Below are positions 43,816 to 52,790 of a stretch of 64,000 nt of DNA, one piece after another. Under the pieces are notes generated by a model, which was given only the letters and a program-made list of their open reading frames with translations, was not told the DNA's origin and did no database searches. The DNA comes from Sediminicoccus rosea. GTDB taxonomy: Bacteria > Pseudomonadota > Alphaproteobacteria > Acetobacterales > Acetobacteraceae. Every line of letters begins with the position of its first letter. Position 1 is the first letter of the stretch. The stretch is from NCBI RefSeq assembly GCF_033547095.1, contig NZ_CP137852.1, positions 1 through 64,000 on the forward strand, in the 5' to 3' direction. The position numbers and the translations under genes were made by a program.

Positions 43816-45096
43816 ATGACCGCCGCCATCCTGCTCTTCGGCTTCTTCGGGCTTCTCGCGCTCGGCCTGCCGGTCGCCATCGCGCTGGCCGGCGCCTCCA
43901 TCATCTTTGCGCTGGTGGATGGCTCGATTCCGCTGCTCGCCATCGTGCATCGCATGGTGGGCGGCGTGGATTCCTTCCCACTGCTCTGCGTGCCCTTCTT
44001 CATCTTCGCCGGCATGCTGATGAACTCGTCCGGCATCACCGAGCGCATCTATGACTTCGCGGTGGCCGCCGTCGGCTGGATGAAGGGCGGGCTCGGCCAG
44101 GTGAATGTCGTGGGCTCGGTCGTCTTCGCGGGCATGAGCGGCACGGCGGTGGGCGATGCCGCGGGCCTCGGCACCATCGAGGTGCGGGCCATGCGCGCCC
44201 ATGGCTATGACCCGAAATTCGCCGTCGGCATCACGGCGGCCAGTTCCATGCTGGGGCCGCTGCTGCCGCCCTCATTGCCGCTCGTGATCTACGGCGTCTC
44301 GGCCAATGCGAGCATCGGGCAGCTCTTCGCCGCCGGCATCGTGCCGGGCCTGCTGCTCGCCTCCTGCCTGATGGTGATGGTCTGGTGGTATGCGCGGCGG
44401 TACGGCTATGGCGCGGACGCCAAGTTCCGCGTCTATGAGCTGGGCCGCACGCTGATGCGCGGCCTGCTGCCGCTGCTCACTCCGGTGCTGATCATCGGCG
44501 GCATGCGCTTCGGCCTCTTCACACCGACCGAGGGCGCGATCTGCGCGGTGGCCTATGCGCTCTTCCTCGGCGTCATCGTCTACCGCACCCTCGGCTTCCG
44601 CGCGATCTGCAAGGTGAGCTTCGAGACGGTGGAGGTGACGGCCACCATCCTCCTCATCGTCGCCGCATCGGAGATCTTCGGCTGGCTGCTGACGACGACG
44701 CGCGTCAGCGAGCAGGTGGTGGGCTGGGTGCTCTCCATCACCGAGCAGAAATGGCTGATCCTGCTGATCGCCAATGTCTTCCTGCTGCTGGTGGGCCTGG
44801 CGATCGAGCCGCTGCCGGCCATCCTGATCCTGGTGCCGATCATGCTGCCCATCATGGAAAGCATCGGCGTGGACCCGGTGCATTTCGGGCTGATCATGGT
44901 GCTGAACCTGTGCATCGGGCTGCTGACGCCGCCCGTGGGCATCGTGCTCTTCATCCTGGCCCGCGTGGGCGGCATCTCCTTCGAGGATGCGGCCCGCGGC
45001 GTCATGCCCTTCCTGGTGCCGCTGGTGGGCGTGCTGCTGCTCTGCACCTATGTGCCGGAGGTGGTGATGTACCTGCCCAACCGGTGGTATCGGTAG
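43816..45096 (+). CDS. TRAP transporter large permease (DctM family)
   Basis: A 426-residue, roughly 12-helix ion-coupled permease. Family signs: FGFFGLLALGLPVAIALAGA, GSVVFAGMSGTAVGDAAGLG, MLGPLLPPSLPLVIYGVSAN and LNLCIGLLTPPVGIVLFILA. It takes up a carboxylate or similar solute together with DctQ and a periplasmic DctP protein, which is not encoded nearby. It ends 9 nt from the convergent phaR gene. Confidence 0.93.
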   Translation: MTAAILLFGFFGLLALGLPVAIALAGASIIFALVDGSIPLLAIVHRMVGGVDSFPLLCVPFFIFAGMLMNSSGITERIYDFAVAAVGWMKGGLGQVNVVGSVVFAGMSGTAVGDAAGLGTIEVRAMRAHGYDPKFAVGITAASSMLGPLLPPSLPLVIYGVSANASIGQLFAAGIVPGLLLASCLMVMVWWYARRYGYGADAKFRVYELGRTLMRGLLPLLTPVLIIGGMRFGLFTPTEGAICAVAYALFLGVIVYRTLGFRAICKVSFETVEVTATILLIVAASEIFGWLLTTTRVSEQVVGWVLSITEQKWLILLIANVFLLLVGLAIEPLPAILILVPIMLPIMESIGVDPVHFGLIMVLNLCIGLLTPPVGIVLFILARVGGISFEDAARGVMPFLVPLVGVLLLCTYVPEVVMYLPNRWYR

Positions 45097-45105
45097 GGCG
45101 CGCGG

Positions 45106-45645
45106 TCAGCCCTTCGCCTTCAGCGCGCTCAGCTCGGCCTTCAGCGCCGCATTCTCGCTCTTCAGCGCGTCCAGCTCGCTGCGGCCCTGGAAGGGCGAGA
45201 AGAGGTTCATCGCGCGCTCCATCATCAGCATGTTGCGCTGGCTGATCTCCTCCAGGCTGAAGGGCTTCAGCGCCTGCTCCATGCCCCGCCGCATCTCCTC
45301 CTGCTGGCGAGAGAAGCCGGTCATCGTGGCTTCCAGGTAGCGCGGCAGCACACCTTGCAGACTATCCCCATAGAAACCGATCAATTGCCGCAGGAAGCTC
45401 TCGGGCAGGAGGTGGCTGCCCTTCGCCTCTTCCTCGACGATGATCTGCGTGAGGACGGAGCGTGTGATGTCATCGCCCGATTTCGCGTCATAGACCACGA
45501 AATCGCGGCCGGCGCGGACCATCTGGGCCAGATCCTCCAGGGTGACGTAGCTGCTGCTCTCGGTGTTGTAGAGGCGCCGGTTCGCGTATTTCTTGACGAC
45601 GACGGGTGGTTTCGCCGGCTTGGTCTCGGCCGATTGATCGGGCAT
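45106..45645 (-). CDS. phaR: Polyhydroxyalkanoate synthesis repressor PhaR
   Basis: A 179-residue repressor. The N-terminal PHB/PHA DNA-binding domain reads VVVKKYANRRLYNTESSSYV, TLEDLAQMVRAGRDFVVYDA and GDDITRSVLTQIIVEEE. The PHB-accumulation domain follows (LLPESFLRQLIGFYGDSLQG), and a leucine-zipper-like C-terminus (LDALKSENAALKAELSALKA). In the family it senses PHA granules and represses phasin genes. It is divergent from a PHA-synthase-like pair across 151 bp, a plausible target. Confidence 0.96.
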   Translation of the reverse strand: MPDQSAETKPAKPPVVVKKYANRRLYNTESSSYVTLEDLAQMVRAGRDFVVYDAKSGDDITRSVLTQIIVEEEAKGSHLLPESFLRQLIGFYGDSLQGVLPRYLEATMTGFSRQQEEMRRGMEQALKPFSLEEISQRNMLMMERAMNLFSPFQGRSELDALKSENAALKAELSALKAKG

Positions 45646-45796
45646 TCGGGCACCCCAGTTTGGCTTTGGTTGGAGTTTCTGGCTTCGGTCGGAGTTCTGG
45701 CGTTTGTTGCAGTGCGAGCGTAGCACAGCCGGCATGGGAAGCCGCAAGGCTTCGCGCTATGTTGGTCCCTCCATCAACACATAGTCACGGGCATGG

Positions 45797-46201
45797 ATGA
45801 ACTCCCCCGAGGATCTCGACCGCCTGGCCGCCGACTGGATCGCCCTCTGGGAGAGCGAACTGGCGGGCCTGGGCCAGGATGCGGAACTGGCCGAGGCCTG
45901 GTCCGCCTCGGTCGCGTTGATGGCGGCCTTCTGGCGCGCCCAATCGGCGCAGATGGCGGCGGCGGCCAAGTGGCAGGCCCCGCATGAACCCGGCACGCCC
46001 TCCTCCTCCCCGGCGGGGCCCGCGCCCGCTCAACCTGCACCTGATCCTGGGCGCCAGCCGGGGGATGGCGGCGATGATGACGCCGCTGCCCTCCGCGCCC
46101 GGCTCGCCGAGCTGGAACGCCGGCTGGCCGCGCTCGAAGGCGGGCCAGGCGGAGGCAGCCCGGATCGCCGCAAGCCTCGGGCCCCTCGGCGCAAGCCCTG
46201 A
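45797..46201 (+). CDS. Small coiled-coil protein, phasin/PhaE-like
   Basis: A 134-residue protein. Residues 1-62 form helices with aromatic repeats (LAADWIALWESELAGLGQDA, ALMAAFWRAQSAQMAAAAKW), then a Pro-rich linker, a coiled-coil LRARLAELERRLAALEGG and a basic tail (RKPRAPRRKP). The plan is like phasin or PhaE subunits that assist a PHA synthase. The last 218 nt overlap, in another frame, the 5' part of the PhaC-like gene. It is divergent from phaR, the likely regulator. The family link is inferred from context and shape. Confidence 0.65.
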   Translation: MNSPEDLDRLAADWIALWESELAGLGQDAELAEAWSASVALMAAFWRAQSAQMAAAAKWQAPHEPGTPSSSPAGPAPAQPAPDPGRQPGDGGDDDAAALRARLAELERRLAALEGGPGGGSPDRRKPRAPRRKP

Positions 46202-47207
46202 GGCATTTCGCGGCGCGGTGCTGCGCCGCCTCTGGCGGGAGGATGCGGCCCTGCTGCGCGGCCTCGCCGCCTATCGCCGCCATCCGCACGCCCGGCGACT
46301 GAGCGACCCGGCCGTCCTCTGGCAGGAGGGCTCGGCCCGGCTGCTGGATTATGGCGGCGCCGGACGGCCCGTCCTCTTCGTCCCCTCGCTCGTCAACCGC
46401 GCCCATGTGCTGGACCTGGACGAGGGCGCCTCCCTCATGCGCTTCCTGGCCGGGCAGGGTGTCCACCCGCTGCTGCTGGACTGGGGCTGGCCCGGCCCGG
46501 TGGAGCGCCGCTTCACCCTGACCGACCATATCGCCGGCCGGCTGGAGCGCGCGCTGATGGCCGCCCCGCATGGCCTCATCCTGGCCGGCTATTGCATGGG
46601 CGGGCTGCTGGCGCTCGCCGCCGCGCAGCGCCGCCCGGATCGCGTGGCGGGCCTCGCCCTGCTCGCCACCCCCTGGGATTTCGGCGCCATCCCGCAGGCC
46701 CCCAGCATGGCGAAGCTGTTGCCGGGGCTGGAACCGATGATGACGCCGATGAACGCGCTCAGCGTGGACATGCTGCAAAGCCTCTTCGCCATGCTCGACC
46801 CCTATTCGATCGCGGAGAAATTCCGCGCCTTCGGCCGGCTGGACCAGGCCTCCGCCCGCGCCCACCGCTTCGTGGTGCTGGAGGACTGGCTGAATGACGG
46901 CGTGCCGCTGGCCGCCCCCGTAGCGCGGGAGACGCTGGGCGAGTGGTATGGCCGCAATACGACGGCCCGGGGGGAATGGGCGGTGGCCGGCCTGCCGGTG
47001 ACGCCCGGGGACTGGCGCGGGCCGAGCTTCATCGCCGTCCCGGCGCGGGACCGGATTGTGCCGCCCGCCGCCGCCCTGCCGCTGGCCGCCGCCCTGCCAG
47101 GGGCACAGGTCCATCTCGCGCGGGCCGGGCATATCGGCATGGTGGCGGGCGAGAATGCCGAAGGCGCTCTGTGGCGGCCGCTGCTGGAATGGCTGCGCGG
47201 GCTGTAG
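45984..47207 (+). CDS. PHA synthase (PhaC)-like alpha/beta-fold protein
   Basis: A protein of up to 407 residues with an alpha/beta-hydrolase fold. The nucleophile elbow is ILAGYCMGGLLALAAA with Cys, as in PHA synthases, instead of Ser. The Asp lies in VPARDRIVPPAAALP and the His in AGHIGMVAGE. The segment AAYRRHPHARRLSDPAVLWQ with EGSARLLDYG is typical of PhaC-like proteins. The start is uncertain: ATG 45984 retains the N-terminal GPRPLNLHL segment I recall from relatives but overlaps the upstream gene by 218 nt; GTG 46218 would avoid the overlap. It could polymerise or depolymerise hydroxyacyl units. Confidence 0.8.
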   Translation: MNPARPPPPRRGPRPLNLHLILGASRGMAAMMTPLPSAPGSPSWNAGWPRSKAGQAEAARIAASLGPLGASPEAFRGAVLRRLWREDAALLRGLAAYRRHPHARRLSDPAVLWQEGSARLLDYGGAGRPVLFVPSLVNRAHVLDLDEGASLMRFLAGQGVHPLLLDWGWPGPVERRFTLTDHIAGRLERALMAAPHGLILAGYCMGGLLALAAAQRRPDRVAGLALLATPWDFGAIPQAPSMAKLLPGLEPMMTPMNALSVDMLQSLFAMLDPYSIAEKFRAFGRLDQASARAHRFVVLEDWLNDGVPLAAPVARETLGEWYGRNTTARGEWAVAGLPVTPGDWRGPSFIAVPARDRIVPPAAALPLAAALPGAQVHLARAGHIGMVAGENAEGALWRPLLEWLRGL

Positions 47208-47279
47208 CCGCAGCGCAAGCCAGACATACCGGGCGCAAACTTGCCCCTCCCCGCCTCTCACTTTATAGGCGCGGCCAAA

Positions 47280-49358
47280 GTGAAGGCGTTGCACATCTTG
47301 GCCAGCATCGACTCCCCCAGCACCTCCCCCAACCTCGCCCTCGCCGCCCAGGCCGCGATCCTCGCGCTGCCGGTGACGGAAGAGCGGCGAATGGCGGATT
47401 GCATCCGCGTCCTCGCCATGGACGCCGTTGAAAAGGCCAAGTCCGGCCATCCCGGCATGCCGATGGGCATGGCCGATGTGGCGACCGTCCTCTTCACGCG
47501 CTTCCTGAAATACGACGCGGCCGACCCGCGCTGGGCCGACCGGGATCGCTTCGTGCTCAGCGCCGGGCATGGCTCCATGCTGCTCTACGGGCTGCTGCAC
47601 CTGACCGGCCATGCAGGCATGGAGATGGAGGTGCTGAAGAACTTCCGGCAGCTCCATTCCGCCGCCGCCGGCCACCCGGAATATGGCGAGCACCCGGCCA
47701 TCGAGATGACCACCGGCCCGCTCGGCCAGGGCATCTCCACCGCCGTCGGCATGGCGATGGCCGAGCGCATGCTGGCCGCCCGCTTCGGCAAGTCGCTGGT
47801 GGATCACCGCACCTGGGTCATCTGCTCCGACGGCGACCTGCAGGAGGGCATCAGCCACGAGGCGGCGGCGCTGGCAGGCCATCTCGGGCTCGACAAGCTG
47901 ACCGTCCTCTGGGACGACAACCACATCTCCATTGATGGCGACACCGCCCTCTCCTTCAGCGAGGACGTGCTGCGCCGCTACCAGGCCTATGGCTGGGCGG
48001 TGAAGCGGGTGGACGGGCATGACCACGCGCAGCTCGCCGCCGCCATGGCCGCCGCGACACGCAGCAAGAAGCCGACCATCATCGCCTGCCGGACCATCAT
48101 CGGCTTCGCGGCGCCGAAGAAGGCGGGCACCGCCGGCAGCCATGGCGCGCCGCTGGGCGCCGACGAGATCACCGGGGCCAAATCGGCGCTCGGCTGGAAC
48201 GCGGAGCCCTTCACCATCCCCGAGGGGTTGAAGGCGCGCTGGGAAGAGGCCGGCCGCCGGTCGGCCGGCACGCGCCGCTCCTGGCTGAAGCGCCTCGCCA
48301 AGCACCCGATGCGCGTGGAGTTCGAGCGCGCCATGGCCGGCAAGCTGCCGGAGAACTGGGCCGAGGGGCTGAACGCGCTGCGTGCGACCTTCGCCACCGA
48401 GAAGCCGAAGATCGGCAGCCGCATCGCCAGCCAGCGCAGCCTGGGCGCGCTGGTGCCGGCGGTGCCCGAGATGGTGGGCGGCAGCGCCGACCTCACCGGC
48501 TCCAACAACACCGACGTGAAGGGCGTGCCCGCCATCGGGCCGGGCAACTTCAACGGCCGCTACGTCCATTGGGGCGTGCGCGAGCATGGCATGGCGGCGG
48601 CCATGAACGGCATGGCGCTGCATGGCGGCATCATCCCCTATGGCGGCACCTTCCTGATCTTCGCCGACTACCTGCGCCCCGCGCTGCGCCTCGCGGCGCT
48701 GATGCACCAGCGCGTCATCCATGTGCTGACGCATGACAGCATCGGCCTCGGCGAGGACGGCCCGACGCACCAGCCGGTCGAGACCATCGCCTCGCTGCGC
48801 GCCATCCCCAACCTCGCCGTCTTCCGCCCCGCCGATGCGATGGAAACCGCCGAGTGCTGGGAACTGGCGCTGCGCCGCACGGAGGGCCCCTCGGTGCTGG
48901 CCCTCTCGCGCCAGGCGCTGCCCGCGCTGCGCGAGGATGCGACCGAGAACCGCTCCGCCCGCGGCGCCTATGTGCTGGCCGAGGCCGAGGGCGCGCGCGA
49001 CGTGACGCTCATCGCCACCGGCAGCGAAGTGCAGTTGGCGATCGCCGCCCGCGCCACGCTGGCCGAGCAGGGCATTCAGGCCGCCGTCGTCTCCTTCCCC
49101 TGCTGGGAGATCTTCGCCCAGCAGGACGAAGCCTACCGAGCCAGCGTCCTGGGCACTGCGCCGCGCATCGGCATCGAGGCCGGCATCGGCTTCGGCTGGG
49201 AGCGCTGGACGGATGCCTTCGTCGGCATGAACGGCTTCGGCGCCTCGGCGCCCGCCGAGAAACTCTTCGAGCATTTCGGGATCACGGCCCCCGCTCTCGT
49301 CACGGCCGCGAAGTCGCTTCTGGGCCAAGGCCCCAACACACAGGGACAATCCAAATGA
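47280..49358 (+). CDS. tkt: Transketolase
   Basis: A ThDP enzyme of about 692 residues that transfers two-carbon units between sugar phosphates. Motifs: [38 protein letters not shown], the ThDP motif [20 protein letters not shown] with later DDNHISIDG, and [18 protein letters not shown] in the pyrimidine domain. The start is unclear: GTG 47280 is used here; TTG 47241 or 47301 and ATG 47391 are other options, and none has a strong ribosome site. Its stop overlaps the gap start (ATGA), placing it first in the tkt-gap-pgk operon. Confidence 0.93.
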   Translation: MKALHILASIDSPSTSPNLALAAQAAILALPVTEERRMADCIRVLAMDAVEKAKSGHPGMPMGMADVATVLFTRFLKYDAADPRWADRDRFVLSAGHGSMLLYGLLHLTGHAGMEMEVLKNFRQLHSAAAGHPEYGEHPAIEMTTGPLGQGISTAVGMAMAERMLAARFGKSLVDHRTWVICSDGDLQEGISHEAAALAGHLGLDKLTVLWDDNHISIDGDTALSFSEDVLRRYQAYGWAVKRVDGHDHAQLAAAMAAATRSKKPTIIACRTIIGFAAPKKAGTAGSHGAPLGADEITGAKSALGWNAEPFTIPEGLKARWEEAGRRSAGTRRSWLKRLAKHPMRVEFERAMAGKLPENWAEGLNALRATFATEKPKIGSRIASQRSLGALVPAVPEMVGGSADLTGSNNTDVKGVPAIGPGNFNGRYVHWGVREHGMAAAMNGMALHGGIIPYGGTFLIFADYLRPALRLAALMHQRVIHVLTHDSIGLGEDGPTHQPVETIASLRAIPNLAVFRPADAMETAECWELALRRTEGPSVLALSRQALPALREDATENRSARGAYVLAEAEGARDVTLIATGSEVQLAIAARATLAEQGIQAAVVSFPCWEIFAQQDEAYRASVLGTAPRIGIEAGIGFGWERWTDAFVGMNGFGASAPAEKLFEHFGITAPALVTAAKSLLGQGPNTQGQSK

Positions 49359-50377
49359 CGGTGAAGATTGCCATCAATGGCTTCGGGCGCATCGGCCGCC
49401 TGGTTCTGCGCGCGGCCTGCGAGAGCGGGCGTGACGACGTGGAGTTCGTGGCCATCAACGACCTCGGCTCGGTCGAGGCGAATGCCCACCTGTTCCGCCA
49501 TGACAGCGTGCATGGCCGCTTCCCGGGCGAGGTGATCGTCAACGGCGACAGCATCACCATCAAGGCGCATGGCAAGACCTGGGGCCCGATCAAGGTGACG
49601 GCCGAGCGCGACCCCTCCAAGCTGCAATGGAACGGCGTGGACGTGGCGGCCGAGTGCACCGGCATCTTCACCGCGCGCGACAAGGCCTCGATGCTGCTCG
49701 GCACCGGCGCGAAGAAGGTGCTGATCTCCGCGCCTGGCGACGGCGCGGACAAGACCATCGTCTATGGCGTGAACCACACGACGCTGACGGCCGAGGACAA
49801 GATCGTCTCCAACGCCTCCTGCACCACCAACTGCCTGGCGCCCATCGCCAAGGTGCTGCACGACCATTTCGGCATCCTGCGCGGCTACATGGTCACCATC
49901 CATGCCTATACGGGTGACCAGAACACGGTGGACACGCTGCACAAGGACCTGCACCGCGCCCGCGCCGCCGCCGTCTCCGCCATCCCGACCTCGACCGGCG
50001 CGGCCAAGGCCGTGGGCCTCGTCATGCCGGAGCTGAAGGGCAAGCTGGACGGCACCGCCATCCGCATCCCGACGCCGAACGTCTCGCTCGTCTCGCTCGA
50101 CTTCGTGCCGGCCAAGACCGAGGGCCTGACGAAGGAGGCGATCAACGCCGTGATGAAGGCGGCGGCCGAGAGCGGCCCGCTGAAGGGGATCCTCGGCTAC
50201 AACACGGCGCCGCTGGTCTCGATCGACTTCAACCACGACCCGCACAGCTCAACCTTCGATGCGACGCAGACGCAGGTGGTGGATGGTGGTCTGGTCCGCG
50301 TGATGTCCTGGTATGACAATGAGTGGGGCTTCAGCAATCGCATGAGCGACACGGCGGCCTACTACGGCAAGCTTTGA
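49355..50377 (+). CDS. gap: Glyceraldehyde-3-phosphate dehydrogenase, type I
   Basis: A 340-residue enzyme of glycolysis and the Calvin/gluconeogenic direction. It starts [20 protein letters not shown] with the NAD-binding loop, has the catalytic site [20 protein letters not shown], and ends [20 protein letters not shown]. The ATG at 49355 overlaps the transketolase TGA by 4 nt. A palindromic intergenic element separates it from pgk. Confidence 0.97.
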   Translation: MTVKIAINGFGRIGRLVLRAACESGRDDVEFVAINDLGSVEANAHLFRHDSVHGRFPGEVIVNGDSITIKAHGKTWGPIKVTAERDPSKLQWNGVDVAAECTGIFTARDKASMLLGTGAKKVLISAPGDGADKTIVYGVNHTTLTAEDKIVSNASCTTNCLAPIAKVLHDHFGILRGYMVTIHAYTGDQNTVDTLHKDLHRARAAAVSAIPTSTGAAKAVGLVMPELKGKLDGTAIRIPTPNVSLVSLDFVPAKTEGLTKEAINAVMKAAAESGPLKGILGYNTAPLVSIDFNHDPHSSTFDATQTQVVDGGLVRVMSWYDNEWGFSNRMSDTAAYYGKL

Positions 50378-50383
50378 TTTGAT

Positions 50384-50448
50384 GCCCTCAAGCGCCGGGC
50401 GCGCGCGTTCGCGCGCTTGGCTTCGCGCCGCTTAGGGCGCGCCCGGCG
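50384..50448. repeat. Intergenic palindromic element, copy 3
   Basis: CGCCGGGCGCGC (50393-50404) and GCGCGCCCGGCG (50437-50448) are perfect inverted repeats around a loop with its own GCGCG-TTC-GCGCGC hairpin and GGCTTCGCGCCGC. The left end GCCCTCAAG-CGCCGGGCG matches the element at 25930, and ATGCCCTCAAGC (50382-50393) matches the inverted end at 43798. It lies in the 162-bp gap between gap and pgk, where it could attenuate or process the mRNA. Confidence 0.65.
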
Positions 50449-50539
50449 GAACTGATTGTCTGGGCGCGCCGGCCGCCTTGCGGCCGGATTCTCCGAGGGC
50501 GGCTCCTCTTCTTCCGATCCGTTCCCCTGGAGATGTTTC

Positions 50540-51730
50540 ATGCCCGCGTTCCGCACCCTCGATGACCTCGATCCGCGCGGCAAGCGCGTGCTGCTCCGCG
50601 CCGACCTGAACCTCCCGGTGAAGGACGGCAAGATCACCGACATGACGCGCATCGAGCGCCTCTGCCCCACCATCGCGGAGCTTTGCGCCAAGGGCGCGCG
50701 CGTCATCGTCTGCTCCCACTTCGACCGGCCCAAGGGCAAGCGCGTGCCGGAGATGTCGCTGAAGCCGATGCAGGCCGCACTCTCGGCCTCGCTCGGCAAG
50801 CCCGTCGCCTTCGTGGATGACTGCATCGGCGGTGAAGCCGAGGCCGCTGCCGCCGCGCTGAAGGATGGCGAGGTGCTGCTGCTCGAGAACACGCGCTACC
50901 ACGCGGGCGAGGAGAAGAACGACGCGGCGCTGGCCGCTGGCCTCGCGAAGCTCGCTGATGTGTTCGTGAACGATGCCTTCTCCGCTGCCCACCGCGCACA
51001 TTCCAGCACCGAGGGCGTGGCGCGCCTGCTGCCCGCCTATGCCGGCCGCCTGATGCAGCAGGAGTTGGAGGCGCTGGATGCGGCGCTCGGCAATCCGCAG
51101 CGGCCCGTGGTGGCGATTGTCGGTGGGGCGAAGGTCTCCACCAAGCTCGATCTGCTGGGGAACCTCTCCTCCAAGGTGGATGTGCTGGTGATTGGCGGCG
51201 CCATGGCCAACACCTTCCTGGCCGCGCAGGGCCATTCGGTCGGCAAATCGCTGCAGGAAGCGGACATGCATGACACGGCGCGGGAGATCCTGGCCGGCGC
51301 CAAGGCGCGCGGCTGCGAGATCGTCCTGCCGCTGGACCTGGTGGTGGCCGAGGGCTTCGCCGCGCATTCGCCCAACCGCGTGGTGGGGCTGGATGGCGTG
51401 CCGGCGGACATGATGGCGCTGGATGTGGGCCCTGCCACGGTGGCCGATGTGGTGAAGCGCTTGTCGGCGGCCAAGACGCTGGTCTGGAACGGCCCCTTCG
51501 GCGCCTTCGAGATCGCGCCCTTCGATGCGGCGACGGTGGCGGTGGCGAAGGAGGTGGCGCGCCTCACCGAGGCCGGGCAGCTGCGCTCGGTGGGCGGTGG
51601 TGGCGACACGGTCTCCGCGCTGCGCCATGCCGGCGTCTCCGAGCGGATGAGCTATGTCTCCTCCGCCGGCGGCGCGTTTCTCGAGTGGCTGGAAGGGAAA
51701 GAGCTCCCCGGCGTGGCAGCTCTTTCTTAG
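50540..51730 (+). CDS. pgk: Phosphoglycerate kinase
   Basis: A 396-residue kinase. The N-terminus [20 protein letters not shown] with [12 protein letters not shown], the basic site [29 protein letters not shown], and the nucleotide-binding end [20 protein letters not shown] all match. The ATG at 50540 has CTGGAG upstream. It is the last gene of the tkt-gap-pgk set and is followed by strong hairpins. Confidence 0.97.
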   Translation: MPAFRTLDDLDPRGKRVLLRADLNLPVKDGKITDMTRIERLCPTIAELCAKGARVIVCSHFDRPKGKRVPEMSLKPMQAALSASLGKPVAFVDDCIGGEAEAAAAALKDGEVLLLENTRYHAGEEKNDAALAAGLAKLADVFVNDAFSAAHRAHSSTEGVARLLPAYAGRLMQQELEALDAALGNPQRPVVAIVGGAKVSTKLDLLGNLSSKVDVLVIGGAMANTFLAAQGHSVGKSLQEADMHDTAREILAGAKARGCEIVLPLDLVVAEGFAAHSPNRVVGLDGVPADMMALDVGPATVADVVKRLSAAKTLVWNGPFGAFEIAPFDAATVAVAKEVARLTEAGQLRSVGGGGDTVSALRHAGVSERMSYVSSAGGAFLEWLEGKELPGVAALS

Positions 51731-51736
51731 CGGTTT

Positions 51737-51780
51737 GCAAAGGCCTGGGCCTTTGCTGGGGTTCCAGGGGGCAAAGCCCC
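51737..51780. terminator. Double hairpin terminator after pgk
   Basis: GCAAAGGCC (51737-51745) pairs perfectly with GGCCTTTGC (51748-51756). A second hairpin, GGGGC-AAA-GCCCC (51768-51780), follows. They sit between the convergent pgk and SMP-30 genes and probably serve both directions. Confidence 0.65.
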
Positions 51781-51787
51781 TTGGTGG

Positions 51788-52702
51788 CTAATAGGGAAGC
51801 TTCAGCCCCGCTTCCCGCCACGGCATGCTGACCAGCTTCCCGGTATTCGACAGCGTGATGTAGGCCGTCTTCATGTCGGCCCCGCCGAAGCAGATATTGG
51901 TCGGCATGCGTTCCGGCATCTTCACCACGTCCAGGATTTCGCCCGCGGGTGAGACAGTGGTGATTTCTCCTGAGACCAGCGTGGCGACGACGATGTTGCC
52001 CGCCGCCGTGATGGCCAGGCTGTCCAGCCGGCGGAAGCCCGGGAATTGGCAGAGCAGCGAGCCACCGCTGGTGCTGGGCCAGGGGTTCTTGCGGAGGTGG
52101 CCCGGCCCCATGATGTCGAAGGCCCAGAGGCGGCCGGTCTCGGTTTCCGCGACGTAGAGCTTCTCGCCATCCGGGCTGATGCCGATGCCATTGGCGCCGC
52201 CGAAGATGGGGAAGGCCGCTTCCACGATGCGGCTGCCGTCCAGCGCCGCCCAATAGACGCCGCCATGGTCACGGTCCCGCGCGCGGACCTTGCCGAGGTC
52301 GCTGAACCAGAAGCCGCCCTTGCCGTCGAGCTGCAGGTCGTTCGGGCCCTTCAGCATGACGTCGCCGCAGCGGTCATAGAGGGTGCGGACGCTGCCGGTG
52401 GCGAGGTCCACCACCTCGATGCGACCATTGGTGTAGTCGGGCGCGGTGCCGGAGGGGCGGAGGATCTCCGGCTCCTCATGCCAGGTGAAGCCGCCATTGT
52501 TGCAGAGGATGAGGGTGTTGTCGGGGCCGGCGGCCAGGCCGTTCGGGCCGCCGCCAGTGCGCGCGATGATGCTGCGCGTGCCATCGGGGCTGATGCGGGA
52601 GATCACCTGCGCCTCGATCTCGACGAGGGCGATGGAGCCGTCGGGCAGCACCACCGGGCCCTCGGGGAATCGGAGGCCGGTGGCCAGTGTTGTGAGACTC
52701 AT
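51788..52702 (-). CDS. SMP-30/gluconolactonase family protein
   Basis: A 304-residue six-bladed beta-propeller hydrolase. Typical segments: GLRFPEGPVVLPDGSIALVE, GPNGLAAGPDNTLILCNNGG, KGPNDLQLDGKGGFWFSDLG with the metal-binding Asn/Asp, and GANGIGISPDGEKLYVAETE. It opens sugar or other lactones, with a divalent metal. The ATG at 52702 has AGGA upstream. It is divergent, 88 bp apart, from the hydantoinase/oxoprolinase genes, so the two may share regulation. Confidence 0.92.
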   Translation of the reverse strand: MSLTTLATGLRFPEGPVVLPDGSIALVEIEAQVISRISPDGTRSIIARTGGGPNGLAAGPDNTLILCNNGGFTWHEEPEILRPSGTAPDYTNGRIEVVDLATGSVRTLYDRCGDVMLKGPNDLQLDGKGGFWFSDLGKVRARDRDHGGVYWAALDGSRIVEAAFPIFGGANGIGISPDGEKLYVAETETGRLWAFDIMGPGHLRKNPWPSTSGGSLLCQFPGFRRLDSLAITAAGNIVVATLVSGEITTVSPAGEILDVVKMPERMPTNICFGGADMKTAYITLSNTGKLVSMPWREAGLKLPY

Positions 52703-52790
52703 GCGCGGTCCTCCTATTTGGGTTGGGGCCCTTTTGGTTCGGGCCAGGATGCGCCACGCTCGCGGTGCCGCCAAGATGGAGCCGTGCCGC

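Noticed and set aside
45774-49349. 1191-codon open frame antisense to the PhaC-like, transketolase and gap genes
   Set aside because: A GC-rich shadow frame: composed mainly of Ala, Gly, Arg, His and Gln with no domain, while the opposite strand encodes clear enzymes.
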